Shown: positions 45,543-54,479 of the stretch, in pieces | Position numbering within the stretch: the first letter of the stretch is position 1 | Layout of the letters: every line of letters begins with the position of its first letter | Assembly: GCA_003695915.1 (NCBI GenBank) | Contig: RFGF01000088.1 | Span: 1-64,000 of the forward strand | DNA from: Nitrospirota bacterium | Lineage (GTDB): Bacteria > Nitrospirota > Nitrospiria > Nitrospirales > UBA8639 | Direction: 5' to 3' | DNA: 64,000 nt | The notes under the pieces: model-generated | Database searches by the model: none | What the model was told of the DNA's origin: nothing | Seen by the model: only the letters and a program-made list of their open reading frames with translations | Made by a program: the position numbers and the translations under genes

Positions 45543-45947
45543 TTAGGCGGTGGTCACTCCGGGGGGACGCTCGATCAATTCGATTTCGTAGCCATCGGGA
45601 GCGTCGATGAAAATGAATCGACTGCCCGAGGAGGTCCGTGTTGGCCCATCAGTGATAGGGATGTGTCGGCGTTCGAGTTCCTGGATCGTGTCATCCAAGT
45701 TTTCGACCTCGAATGCAAGGTGGATCAAATCTTCTGGGACATGGACGGGTCCGCTAGCTGGGAAGCTGCACAATTCAATGAGTTCTTCGCTGTGAGGAAC
45801 GGCCAAAAACGCAAGATGTGAACCGCGAGGCGAGACTTTTTGTTCCACCACCTCCAATCCGAGCAGGTCACGATAAAACGCCAACGTGCGCTCCATGTCG
45901 TTGACACGCATACGGGTATGTAAGAGCTTTTTGACTGTTATCATCAT
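45543..45947 (-). CDS. VOC-family glyoxalase-like protein
   Basis: 134 residues. HTRMRVNDMERTLAFYRDLL is the characteristic glyoxalase I/VOC opening. The expected four metal ligands can be placed at the His of KLLHTRMRV, Glu of ELIELCSF, His of LIHLAFEV and Glu of GYEIELIE. It is therefore a likely metal-dependent lyase or isomerase such as lactoylglutathione lyase, though glutathione use is not shown. The gene overlaps nothing; the uvrC start follows 20 bases after its stop, so they are probably co-transcribed. Confidence 0.85.
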   Translation of the reverse strand: MMITVKKLLHTRMRVNDMERTLAFYRDLLGLEVVEQKVSPRGSHLAFLAVPHSEELIELCSFPASGPVHVPEDLIHLAFEVENLDDTIQELERRHIPITDGPTRTSSGSRFIFIDAPDGYEIELIERPPGVTTA

Positions 45948-46113
45948 CAGTTCCCCATCGTTGAGTTAATGAGTATTATTTCATGTTAGGGGTCGCTGGT
46001 CCACTCGCTCTGCAATATTGCGAAACGGGGGTCTTTCACGTACACTTCGGTCGCCTCATCGCTAGGGAGCACACATTCTCATTGTATCTCTGCTCGATAT
46101 CCGGAGAGAACCT

Positions 46114-47475
46114 ATGATCGTCACCCTCCCGTTTCAATCGATGCGCATCAGCTTGTTCGTCATTGCCACCTTGCTTGTTTGGACGACGACCGGCTTCGCC
46201 GAGGCGTTTCGCATTCTCGATCAGAGTGCCGCGGCAACGGGGCAAGCGGCTGCGTTCGCTGCGCAAGCCGATGACCCCTCCGCCATTCATTATAACCCAG
46301 CGGCCATGCCGCAGCTCCGCGGGATACAATTTTCCATCGGAACCAATGTGATAGGTGGCCAGGTCGATTTTACCAGTTCGTCAGGAACTTCAGTGGAAGG
46401 GGATTTTGGGGGATCCATTTTGAATCCGCCGCCTAGCCAAGTGTATCTCACGATGAATCTCGGGGATCTCGGCATTGCGAGCTTGGAGAATTGGGTCATC
46501 GGTCTCGGTGTGACATCTCCCTATGGCATTAATGTCGAGTACCCCGACTCCAGTCCCTTTGCCGATACGATTACCGGAGCCACCTTGCCCCTGATCGATA
46601 TCAAACCGACGGTTGCGGCTCGGATCAATCCTTACCTTTCCGTGGGGGCCGGTCTCGATCTCTATACGTTTGCCAGTTTTTTAGGGGATGGACAGGCAGA
46701 AATTCGATGCACGGGCTGTTTTGGGTTTCCTGCGGGAGCCAAGGTGGAGGCGAATGGAACGGACACGGCCTTGGGATTCAACGTGAGCCTCTTGTTGACG
46801 CCCTTCCGTACGGCCGAGGGTAAGCCGCTCATGAATCTCGCCTTTGTCTATCGGAGTCGAGCCGATTTGGACTTCCACGGGGATATCCTGGTCAACGGGT
46901 CGTTATTTTCCACGGCCACGAGCACGCTTGAGTTGCCGCAGGTCTTCACGGGTGGGCTGGCAATTTGGCCTATTCGTACGGCGATCCATGAATGGAAAAT
47001 CGAGGTGGATCTTGATTATGCCGATTGGAACGAGTTTCAAAACTTGAATCTGACGCTTCCCAGCGGGAGTGTAGTTCCTGTTCCGCGCAACTATGGCGAT
47101 TCATTTGTGGTCATGGTGGGAACGGAGCATCGATGGCTGGCGTTAGCTTCGCTGCCTCACTGGGAACTTGCGGTGCGCGGGGGTTATCTGCGTTCGGAAA
47201 CACCGATTCCAAGCCGATTTTTCGAACCGGGTGTGCCCGATGCCGATTATCATGCGCTGTCACTCGGGTTCGGGGCCTTGTGCAAAGACCACGGTCGGTT
47301 TCTCGGTCTCATCCCTTGCCACGGGGTAGGGAGTACGGCACTGGGTCTCGACCTTGCCTATCAGGTCCTGTTGTATCAGACTCGGGGCATCACCAATAAC
47401 GTCAATACCGGTGTGAATGGCGAATGGGATACGACGATTCATGTCGGAGCCATCACGCTTCGGGTCAATTTTTAA
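46114..47475 (+). CDS. FadL/OmpP1-type outer-membrane hydrophobic-substrate channel
   Basis: 453 residues. Signal peptide MRISLFVIATLLVWTTTGFA preceded by nine residues; the ATG at 46114 has GGAGAG upstream. The mature start EAFRILDQSAAATGQAAAFA and the ADDPSAIHYNPAAMPQL segment are the FadL hatch signature. Alternating beta strands follow and the chain ends in a strand with terminal Phe (ITLRVNF), as outer-membrane barrels do. The family carries fatty acids or hydrocarbons across the outer membrane. A histidine kinase gene follows on the same strand after about 175 bases. Confidence 0.92.
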   Translation: MIVTLPFQSMRISLFVIATLLVWTTTGFAEAFRILDQSAAATGQAAAFAAQADDPSAIHYNPAAMPQLRGIQFSIGTNVIGGQVDFTSSSGTSVEGDFGGSILNPPPSQVYLTMNLGDLGIASLENWVIGLGVTSPYGINVEYPDSSPFADTITGATLPLIDIKPTVAARINPYLSVGAGLDLYTFASFLGDGQAEIRCTGCFGFPAGAKVEANGTDTALGFNVSLLLTPFRTAEGKPLMNLAFVYRSRADLDFHGDILVNGSLFSTATSTLELPQVFTGGLAIWPIRTAIHEWKIEVDLDYADWNEFQNLNLTLPSGSVVPVPRNYGDSFVVMVGTEHRWLALASLPHWELAVRGGYLRSETPIPSRFFEPGVPDADYHALSLGFGALCKDHGRFLGLIPCHGVGSTALGLDLAYQVLLYQTRGITNNVNTGVNGEWDTTIHVGAITLRVNF

Positions 47476-47649
47476 GTCCGCTGAGCGAAGAGCCTTGTGC
47501 CGGCTCCCTTTCCATTGCGTTTTGTTAGATTCGACTAGACAGGATGCCCGTCGCCGCTTAGGATGAATGGACAATTCTGAGACCGAATCCGTCGGTTGCT
47601 TGCGGAGCAAGGTCCCCACACGTCTCGGAGCGTCTCGGGTCTCGAATCT

Positions 47650-49974
47650 ATGACCGCTCTTCTTCCCAAAGACCGCCGAATTTTGGAAAAGGGACGCCTC
47701 GAATTCAGGCCGTTCGGGCGTGAGCGCAACGGTGACATGATCCGCGATGTCAGCGGGGTGTCGGTGTTGGCTCATTTGGAGTATCTTCAGGAAACGGTCG
47801 GCCGTGCTCAAGGTCCTGAAGCCGGAGAGAAAGCAGTGGAGACGGTGGTGGAGTTACTGAATGAACGAATCGCCGATCCCGCTTACCACGTGACACCTGA
47901 ATTTCTTCGGAATCCATGGAACAGTTATTCAAACGAATTCGTGGCGTTTTTGGCCGAATTTTGCGCGCAATTATCTGGCGATCCGCAATTTCCGTTCAAT
48001 ATGGGAAAAGAAAAATTTTTGTCGCCGATCGTGCGCACACTGGGCCGTCCGTTCACCGTGGGGCAGATTTATAAAATGATTCCCCATTTCGGTCAGAAAT
48101 TCGCACGCGATTCCATTTCTTTTGAGGCGGGACGGGTGACTCGACGGTCGGCCGTGTTGCGGATGTTTTTCGGGCAACGGGCCTGTCAGCAATATGGCTC
48201 GTATCTCCGGGGTTGTGCAGAGCGTGTATGTCAAGCTGCAAAAGGCACCATTGCCGCCGTGCCGCAAAAAGTTCATGGCGGGCACCTGGCCACGATCCGT
48301 GATCGCCGTTGCGTGGCCAACGGCGACGATTGCTGCGAATGGGAGGTCCAATGGGACCCGCGAGCGTATCATCCATTCGTGTGGCTGGGAGGAGGACTCG
48401 GATTGAGTCTGCTCACGTGGGTAGGCGGAACGAGCCTGTATCCGCATCTGTCGTCGGTCGAGCACGGTGTGATCGCTCTCCTTCCGTTTGTCATTGTCTG
48501 GCTCGGGGTGACTTTGTGGGCGGACCGCCAAGAAATTCGAGAACGCGAACGCATCATCCACGAACAATTGGAAGCGGCCGAATCTCGCCATGAGGAGCTC
48601 CGTGAAGCGTATCTGGCGCAAGAGCATATCTTAGTGGAGTTGCGCCGACGCATTAACGAGCTGACGACGCTCCATCAGACGGGCTTTCTCCTGGGATCGA
48701 CGCTGAATCGCGAAGTATTGGTGACGCTCGGCTTGCAAGCATTGTGCGAAGGCTTGCAGTATGATCATGCCGTTCTCGTCTTCTACGATATGACTCGTGG
48801 AATCATGTACGATGCCCGTGTGTGGGGAGGAACGGAAGATTTGACAGGCATGCTCCGTTCCTCGGACTCTGTCATGGTCGAGGAGGAAAGCATGGAATCG
48901 ACGGTCCTGCGTTACGGTAAACCGGTGTTGGTGAATGAGTTTTCCTCGTCTCCCGCTCGTCTCCATCCTTTGTATCATGACCTGCTCGTCAACTTGACCG
49001 CTCACGCGTTCATTGCCGTGCCGCTCAAGGTGCAGAATCGTATCCTTGGCATGGTCATCGCCGTTCGCACAGCCCCGGATACGTTAAATCTTGACGACGT
49101 GAACGTGTTGGTGACCGTCGCCAATCAGATGGCGATGGCTCTGGACCATGCCCGTGCGTACGCAGAAATTGAGCAGCTCAATATCGGCTTGGAGCAGAAA
49201 GTCCAGGAACGCACGGCGGCATTGCAACACCTCAACAAGGAATTGGAAGCCGCCAATCGTCGGCTGAAGGAATTGGACACGATGAAGTCGCAATTTTTGT
49301 CGCATTGCTCGCATGAGTTGCGCACGCCGCTGACATCCATCAAGGGATTCACGGAAAATCTCTTGCACGGCATTGTCGGCCCGCTTTCGGGACGGCCGCA
49401 CTTGTATCTGTCCCGGATCAAAGCGAACGTCGATCGCCTGACTCGCATGATCGCGGACTTGCTCGATTTGTCTCGCATCGAAAGCGGGACGTTGCGATTG
49501 GTGTGGGGCACGGTGTCCGTGCCCAATCTTCTTCGCGATGTCGTCGGGCAATTATTCGTTCAGGCCCAAGAAAAACATCAGCAGCTTTCCTTGTCATGTT
49601 CCGATGACACGCTTGTTGTTGCAGGCGATGCGGATCGCTTGCACCAAGTCTTTACCAACCTCGTTTATAATGCGATCAAATTCACTCCGTCGGGCGGAAC
49701 TATACAGGTGGTGGCTCGTCGTGCCGCGCCCGCGTTCGTCGAAATCCTCGTGAGCGATAATGGGCCGGGTATCTCTCCTGAAGCCCAGGCGACGTTGTTC
49801 GAGCCCTTTATTCAGGCTCATCTTGATCCCGAGCTCAGTACGAAAGGGCTGGGATTGGGGCTGGCCATTGTGAAACATCTGGTCGACCAACATCACGGCC
49901 ACATCGCGATCGAAAGCGAAGCGGGCAAAGGAGCGACGTTTCGTGTGTCTCTGCCGGCTCACGAACGAGCGTAG
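47650..49974 (+). CDS. membrane histidine kinase with V4R-like input and GAF domain
   Basis: About 774 residues from the ATG at 47650 (an earlier TTG at 47596 is possible). Residues 20-235 form an input region ending HGGHLATIRDRRCVANGDDC and CEWEVQW, the Cys-rich finish seen in V4R-like/heme-NO-associated domains. Two membrane segments follow (VWLGGGLGLSLLTWVGG and VIALLPFVIVWLGVTLW), then a coiled coil, a GAF domain (about 350-520), a second coil, HisKA with H555 in HCSHELRTPLTSIKG, and an ATPase domain (NLVYNAIKFTPSGG, DNGPGISPEAQ, KGLGLGLAIVKHL). A complete kinase; no response regulator is adjacent. Confidence 0.9.
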   Translation: MTALLPKDRRILEKGRLEFRPFGRERNGDMIRDVSGVSVLAHLEYLQETVGRAQGPEAGEKAVETVVELLNERIADPAYHVTPEFLRNPWNSYSNEFVAFLAEFCAQLSGDPQFPFNMGKEKFLSPIVRTLGRPFTVGQIYKMIPHFGQKFARDSISFEAGRVTRRSAVLRMFFGQRACQQYGSYLRGCAERVCQAAKGTIAAVPQKVHGGHLATIRDRRCVANGDDCCEWEVQWDPRAYHPFVWLGGGLGLSLLTWVGGTSLYPHLSSVEHGVIALLPFVIVWLGVTLWADRQEIRERERIIHEQLEAAESRHEELREAYLAQEHILVELRRRINELTTLHQTGFLLGSTLNREVLVTLGLQALCEGLQYDHAVLVFYDMTRGIMYDARVWGGTEDLTGMLRSSDSVMVEEESMESTVLRYGKPVLVNEFSSSPARLHPLYHDLLVNLTAHAFIAVPLKVQNRILGMVIAVRTAPDTLNLDDVNVLVTVANQMAMALDHARAYAEIEQLNIGLEQKVQERTAALQHLNKELEAANRRLKELDTMKSQFLSHCSHELRTPLTSIKGFTENLLHGIVGPLSGRPHLYLSRIKANVDRLTRMIADLLDLSRIESGTLRLVWGTVSVPNLLRDVVGQLFVQAQEKHQQLSLSCSDDTLVVAGDADRLHQVFTNLVYNAIKFTPSGGTIQVVARRAAPAFVEILVSDNGPGISPEAQATLFEPFIQAHLDPELSTKGLGLGLAIVKHLVDQHHGHIAIESEAGKGATFRVSLPAHERA

Positions 49975-50087
49975 TGCCGGTCTGCGCTGCCCGGTCCTCA
50001 CATCGGCCGTGCTCGAACTTCCCTAAAATCCACTCCGCCGGAGGCCTGCAACTCTTCCACACCGAGGAATTTGCGTTAAGTAGTCTG

Positions 50088-50100
50088 TCGGATGATCCGA
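50088..50100. promoter_or_regulatory. 13-bp palindrome upstream of a short Lys-rich gene
   Basis: TCGGATGATCCGA is a perfect palindrome around one central base, 39 bases before the short gene's ATG. It could be an operator; no convincing -35/-10 pair was seen next to it. Confidence 0.3.
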
Positions 50101-50139
50101 TAACCTGGGCAATACGGCGTGGTGAAAGGAGGTGAGAGC

Positions 50140-50226
50140 ATGGGCAAGCCCGTCAAGAAAAAATCCACTAAAAAGTCTACCGTCCGGTCGAAGAAAACCT
50201 CCCCCTGCAAAAAAACTTCTCGATAA
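50140..50226 (+). CDS. 28-residue lysine-rich small protein
   Basis: An ATG at 50140 follows the near-perfect ribosome site AAAGGAGGTGA by 5-6 bases and opens MGKPVKKKSTKKSTVRSKKT, then SPCKKTSR and TAA. Nearly half the residues are Lys or Arg, with Ser/Thr between them and one Cys. Composition resembles histone-H1-like or ribosome-associated tails, so nucleic-acid binding is a reasonable guess. A 9-bp hairpin follows at 50251. It stands alone between a histidine kinase gene and aroE. I know no named family. Confidence 0.6.
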   Translation: MGKPVKKKSTKKSTVRSKKTSPCKKTSR

Positions 50227-50250
50227 CGCTCGAGACCGCTCTGTACTGGC

Positions 50251-50281
50251 AACCGGGAAGCGGGTACGCCGTTTCCCGGTT
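50251..50281 (+). terminator. hairpin after the Lys-rich gene
   Basis: AACCGGGAA and TTCCCGGTT form a perfect 9-bp stem with a 13-base loop, 24 bases past the stop. There is no T-run after it, so termination is uncertain. Confidence 0.35.
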
Positions 50282-50458
50282 CGTCGGCGAGCCTGGCTCA
50301 CGCCTCATCTTCTGCACCTAGACCACAGGCACTTGATAGTCGTGGCAAGTTGAGTTTCTCCTCCCGGGTATGCCATAAAAATCCCATGACGGAAAAACTG
50401 AACACGTCGAAGGGCTTGGTCGTCGCTTTGCCAATGTTATGATGAAGGCCATTCCAGC

Positions 50459-51313
50459 ATGACACCGAATACGAAAACCCAACTCTGCGGCCTCCTCGGC
50501 TACCCGGTCGAGCATTCGCTTTCGCCAGCCATTCATAATGCCGCCTTTCACCATCTGGGAGTGAATGCTGTCTATCTTGCGTTTCCCGTCGAAGATCTTG
50601 AAGGCGCGATGCGGGGTGTCCGTGCTCTCGGAAATGTGCGCGGATTCAGTGTCACGATTCCTCATAAAGTCGCAGTGATTCCTTATCTCGACGATATCGA
50701 ATCCACGGCACGGCATATCGGATCGGTGAATACCATAGTCAAGGAAGAGGGTCGGCTGATCGGCTACAATACCGACGCCTCAGGCGCCTTGGCAGCATTG
50801 CAGCAGGCCGGGATCGCGTTGGAAGGACGACGGATCGTGTTGGTCGGGACGGGTGGTGCAGCGCGGGCCATCGCGTTTGGACTGGCTATGCGAGCGGGCA
50901 TCGCGAGATTGGCTCTCGTGGGTATCGATGCCGACGAGCGCGCGCGATTGGCTCATCATCTTCGCGAGCGAACCGCCGTCGAGGTAGACGAGTATTCGTT
51001 GACTGAAGCTGCTTTGGCTCGCGCGTTCGATGCTGCCGATGTCCTCGTCCATTGTACGCCGGTGGGAATGTCACCCAAGAACACGGAAAGCTGCATTCCC
51101 AAGCATCTGCTATCATCGAAGTTGGTCGTCATGGACATTGTATATAATCCGCTGGACACGCAACTGATTCGCGACGCCATGGACGTTGGCTGTCGGACAA
51201 TCAAGGGTTTGGAAATGTTTCTGCATCAGGCCGTAGAGCAATTCGAGCTGTGGACCGGTCAACCGGCTCCAGTCGATGTAATGCGAGCCGTGCTGGAGGC
51301 GCATTTTCAATGA
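50459..51313 (+). CDS. aroE: shikimate dehydrogenase
   Basis: 284 residues. NADPH-dependent reduction of 3-dehydroshikimate to shikimate in the aromatic pathway. GYPVEHSLSPAIHNAAF, GFSVTIPHKVAVIPYLD (catalytic Lys), GSVNTIVKEEGRLIGYNTDA and the NADP loop VLVGTGGAARAIAFG are textbook positions; HCTPVGMSPKNTESC and MFLHQAVEQFELWTG close the fold. The ATG at 50459 is preceded by no strong site. Its stop overlaps the aroK start as ATGA. Confidence 0.97.
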   Translation: MTPNTKTQLCGLLGYPVEHSLSPAIHNAAFHHLGVNAVYLAFPVEDLEGAMRGVRALGNVRGFSVTIPHKVAVIPYLDDIESTARHIGSVNTIVKEEGRLIGYNTDASGALAALQQAGIALEGRRIVLVGTGGAARAIAFGLAMRAGIARLALVGIDADERARLAHHLRERTAVEVDEYSLTEAALARAFDAADVLVHCTPVGMSPKNTESCIPKHLLSSKLVVMDIVYNPLDTQLIRDAMDVGCRTIKGLEMFLHQAVEQFELWTGQPAPVDVMRAVLEAHFQ

Positions 51314-51825
51314 ACATCGTCTTGATCGGGTATCGGGGGACGGGAAAAAGCACCGTGGCGGCTGTGCTGGCCGAACGGTTGAAAAGGGACGTCTTCTCCA
51401 CGGATGCAGAAATCATCAAACGGACAGGTCTTGCGATTCCGGATTTCGTGGCTCAATACGGATGGGACCGTTTCCGAACGCTCGAGGCTGCAATCTGCCA
51501 GGAACTTCGTGATCGAGACAATCTCATCATCGATACCGGCGGTGGGATCGTACTGAACCAGGACAATATCCAAGCCCTCAAGGCTCGAGGGCGCGTATTT
51601 TGGCTCACGGCGACGGTGCCGACGATCGCCGCGCGAATCGGTTCCGATACCCAACGTCCTTCGTTAACCGGAACCAAGAGTTTTCTCGACGAAATTGAAG
51701 AGGTGCTCGCTCAACGACAGTCGTTCTATCGCGCAGCGGCTGATCGTGTGATTCCCACCGATGAGCTTTCTCCCGAACGAGTGGCGGATATCATCGTGGC
51801 GCAATTGTCTTCCTGCGATGATTGA
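51310..51825 (+). CDS. aroK: shikimate kinase
   Basis: 171 residues from the ATG at 51310, which overlaps the aroE stop by 4 bases. Walker A is GYRGTGKST at residues 7-15. FSTDAEIIKRTGLAIPDFV holds the shikimate-binding Asp, the DTGGGIVLNQDN segment the substrate Gly run, and RIGSDTQRPSLTG the lid Arg. Phosphorylates shikimate at the 3-hydroxyl, the step after AroE. The next gene starts 8 bases before its stop. Confidence 0.96.
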   Translation: MNIVLIGYRGTGKSTVAAVLAERLKRDVFSTDAEIIKRTGLAIPDFVAQYGWDRFRTLEAAICQELRDRDNLIIDTGGGIVLNQDNIQALKARGRVFWLTATVPTIAARIGSDTQRPSLTGTKSFLDEIEEVLAQRQSFYRAAADRVIPTDELSPERVADIIVAQLSSCDD

Positions 51826-52357
51826 AACGGCGCTGAAGATTGGATCGGTGGATCGAAGAGCGAAAACGGCCATGGTGCCTAGAATCTGCGAACGCAAGAT
51901 CTGGGAGGCGGAGTCCATCGTTTCTTGGACACAATGGCTCTTGAACAGTTTTCGTTTTTGGACAGGCCGCGAGTTGATTGTGCGCGAGGGAAGCCTCCGT
52001 GATCAGGCCAAATGCCTATTCGAATGCCCTATGGTCGTCGTGTCTCACGGGATCGAAGCCGATCCATTGTTGAATTACGGCAACCGTGCGGCATTGGATC
52101 TCTGGGAATCGAGTTGGGCTGAATTCATCGGGATGCCGTCACGCCTGACGGCCGAGCCGCAGAATCAGGCGGAACGGGCTCGAATGCTTCAACGTGTCGA
52201 GCAAAACGGGTTTGTGGATGATTATCGAGGTGTTCGCATCTCCAAACGCGGACGACGGTTTTTGGTAGATCGGGCGTTCGTGTGGAATGTCGTCGATCTC
52301 CAAGGACAACGGCGTGGTCAAGCGGCAGCGTTTTCAAATTGGCTTTTTTTGGATTGA
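51818..52357 (+). CDS. MEKHLA-domain protein
   Basis: 179 residues from an ATG at 51818 that overlaps the aroK stop by 8 bases; an ATG at 51872 is an alternative. HGIEADPLLNYGNRAALDLWE, the LTAEPQNQAERARMLQRVEQ stretch and the closing VDLQGQRRGQAAAFSNW match MEKHLA-type domains, PAS-like modules also found at the end of plant HD-ZIP III proteins. No ligand or output domain is evident. Overlap with aroK suggests translational coupling, although no functional link to aromatic synthesis is known to me. Confidence 0.85.
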   Translation: MIETALKIGSVDRRAKTAMVPRICERKIWEAESIVSWTQWLLNSFRFWTGRELIVREGSLRDQAKCLFECPMVVVSHGIEADPLLNYGNRAALDLWESSWAEFIGMPSRLTAEPQNQAERARMLQRVEQNGFVDDYRGVRISKRGRRFLVDRAFVWNVVDLQGQRRGQAAAFSNWLFLD

Positions 52358-52519
52358 TCGTCTTTTGTGCCGCTTGGCTCGCGCTGTGATCGAGGTGTGC
52401 TGTTCTTGCGTTCGGAGCAGACATTGGGTATGGTCCTGAACACGTTGACCACTGATTGCCCCTTACGAGGTGTATGAGGTGACAATGTGTCTACGAGAAG
52501 AATCGTGTGAGAGAGCATT

Positions 52520-53629
52520 ATGATCGTAGCCGGCGATATCGGAGGAACCAAAACACTTCTGGCATTGTTCGATTGGAGAGATGCACGGGTCGAACCGGTA
52601 TGGGAAGAACGTTATTGGAGTGCCGATTATGCGTCGTTCGAAGATGTGTTGAATGAATTTCTCGAGGAGTATGCCCGAGAGGCTTCAGGCCAACAGGAAC
52701 AAGACGAGCATGAAGACACCGCCGGCGTGGAACGAGAGTCAGGACATTCGGCGATCAAAGGCGAAGCCGATGCAGAGAAACCCGACGTTACACGGCTTCC
52801 TCCGATTACGGCAGCGTGTTTCGGTGTGGCCGGACCGATTATCGACAATGTCTGTCGCACGACCAATCTTCCTTGGGTCATCGAAGGCGATCGGTTGGCT
52901 TCACGGTTTCAGATTCCCCGAGTGCGTCTGCTGAACGATCTGGAAGCGACGGCTCACGGGCTCTTGTTATTGAGGGATGATGAACTCGAGGCGATCAACC
53001 CCGCGGCATCTGTCCCGCGTCCGGGTACACGGGCGCTGGTAGCGGCGGGAACAGGATTGGGAGAGGCGATTTTGTTTTGGGATGGGGAGCGACACCTGAT
53101 TTGTCCATCCGAAGGCGGGCATACGGATTTTGCGCCCAATAGCGACGATGAAATCGAATTGCTCCGTTACCTGCGAGCCAGCTATCTCCATGTCAGCTAT
53201 GAACGCGTGTTGTCAGGGCCTGGGCTCTACTCCATTTATCAATTCTTGCGCGATACCAAAAAAAACGAACCGACGTGGTTCGCCGAAAAACTGCCGACCG
53301 GCGATCCAGCGGTCTTGATCACCGAAGCCGCGTTGTCGGGAAAGCCGGACATTTGCGTGCAGGCCATGTCGCTGTTCGTGTCCATTTATGGTGCGGAAGC
53401 TGGCAATCTGGCGCTCAAAACCTTAGCGCGTGGCGGGGTGTATTTGGGAGGAGGTATTGCTCCCAAGATTCTTCCGCTTCTCAAAGACGGCGCGTTTCTT
53501 CGGGCTTTTACTGCAAAGGGACGGTACAAACGCCTGCTCAATGCCATCCCCGTTCATGTCATTCTGAATCCGAAGACCGCCCTACTCGGAGCCGCCGCTG
53601 TGGCTGCCCAATTGTGTCAAACAGAATAA
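52520..53629 (+). CDS. glk: glucokinase with an acidic insertion
   Basis: 369 residues. ATP-dependent phosphorylation of glucose. The phosphate-1 loop is VAGDIGGTKTLLALFD; ACFGVAGPIIDN, NLPWVIEGD, LLNDLEATAHG (catalytic Asp), AAGTGLGEAILF and GGVYLGGGIAPKILP follow in the Glk order. Between about residues 56 and 92 there is a hydrophilic acidic insertion (QEQDEHEDTAGVERESGH and onward) absent from the E. coli type. It follows the MEKHLA gene by 162 bases and precedes rpiA by 21. Confidence 0.93.
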   Translation: MIVAGDIGGTKTLLALFDWRDARVEPVWEERYWSADYASFEDVLNEFLEEYAREASGQQEQDEHEDTAGVERESGHSAIKGEADAEKPDVTRLPPITAACFGVAGPIIDNVCRTTNLPWVIEGDRLASRFQIPRVRLLNDLEATAHGLLLLRDDELEAINPAASVPRPGTRALVAAGTGLGEAILFWDGERHLICPSEGGHTDFAPNSDDEIELLRYLRASYLHVSYERVLSGPGLYSIYQFLRDTKKNEPTWFAEKLPTGDPAVLITEAALSGKPDICVQAMSLFVSIYGAEAGNLALKTLARGGVYLGGGIAPKILPLLKDGAFLRAFTAKGRYKRLLNAIPVHVILNPKTALLGAAAVAAQLCQTE

Positions 53630-53650
53630 GCCGGATGCAGGCAGGTGTAG

Positions 53651-54382
53651 ATGACGGCGAGCGATCCCTCCGTGGACCGGCAAAAACGTGCCGCCGCTGA
53701 AGCGGCGATAGAGCGGGTTCGCGATGGGCAAATTATCGGACTGGGAACGGGATCGACGGTGCGATTTTTTCTTGAGGGATTGGCTCAGCGGATTAAAGCT
53801 GGGCTGCGGATTCAAGGAGTCCCGACGTCGAAACAGACTGCCCGCCTCGCGCACGAACTCGGTATCCCTCTCCTTCCCGACGAGGCCGAATGGTCTCTAG
53901 ATGTGGCCGTTGACGGCGCCGATCTTGTCGATGTGCATATGAATTTGATCAAAGGGGGCGGTGGGGCATTGACGCGCGAAAAAATTGTGGCGTGGGCGGC
54001 CAAACAATACATTGTTATTGTGGACGAAGGAAAATGTGCCGATGCGCTCGGAGCGCCTGTGCCTGTTCCGGTCGAGGTGCTGCCGTTTGGATGGCCGGCG
54101 ACGGCTCGGCATCTTCAACGATTCGCCCCATCGTTGACGCTTCGCCAAAGCGGTGGTCGTCCGTTTATCACCGATAATGGACACTATATTGTGGATTTGA
54201 TGATCGAGCGCGTTGCGCATCCCTTGGACCTCGATGGTCGGCTCAATCGTGTGCCCGGTGTGGTCGAGACTGGTTTGTTTGTCGATTGCACGACGCTGCT
54301 CATTGTCGGAACCGATCGCGGCGTCAAGTTTGTTCACCCGCTACGCGGCGAGGTGCAGCCATACGGGGATACGACCGGATAA
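53651..54382 (+). CDS. rpiA: ribose-5-phosphate isomerase A
   Basis: 243 residues. Interconverts ribulose-5-phosphate and ribose-5-phosphate in the pentose phosphate and Calvin-type pathways. GLGTGSTVRFFLEGLA is the phosphate loop, VAVDGADLVD the catalytic Asp region, LIKGGGGALTREKIVAWAA the catalytic Glu/Lys segment, and FITDNGHYIVDL the later signature. It begins 21 bases after glk, so the two sugar-phosphate genes are probably co-transcribed. Confidence 0.97.
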   Translation: MTASDPSVDRQKRAAAEAAIERVRDGQIIGLGTGSTVRFFLEGLAQRIKAGLRIQGVPTSKQTARLAHELGIPLLPDEAEWSLDVAVDGADLVDVHMNLIKGGGGALTREKIVAWAAKQYIVIVDEGKCADALGAPVPVPVEVLPFGWPATARHLQRFAPSLTLRQSGGRPFITDNGHYIVDLMIERVAHPLDLDGRLNRVPGVVETGLFVDCTTLLIVGTDRGVKFVHPLRGEVQPYGDTTG

Positions 54383-54479
54383 CCAGCGAGCGACGAGACG
54401 AGCTTAGGTTAAGAGGGAACGAAGCAGAGATGTCGCGAACGATCGTGATCATTGGGAAGCATCAAAGGATATGTGAGAT

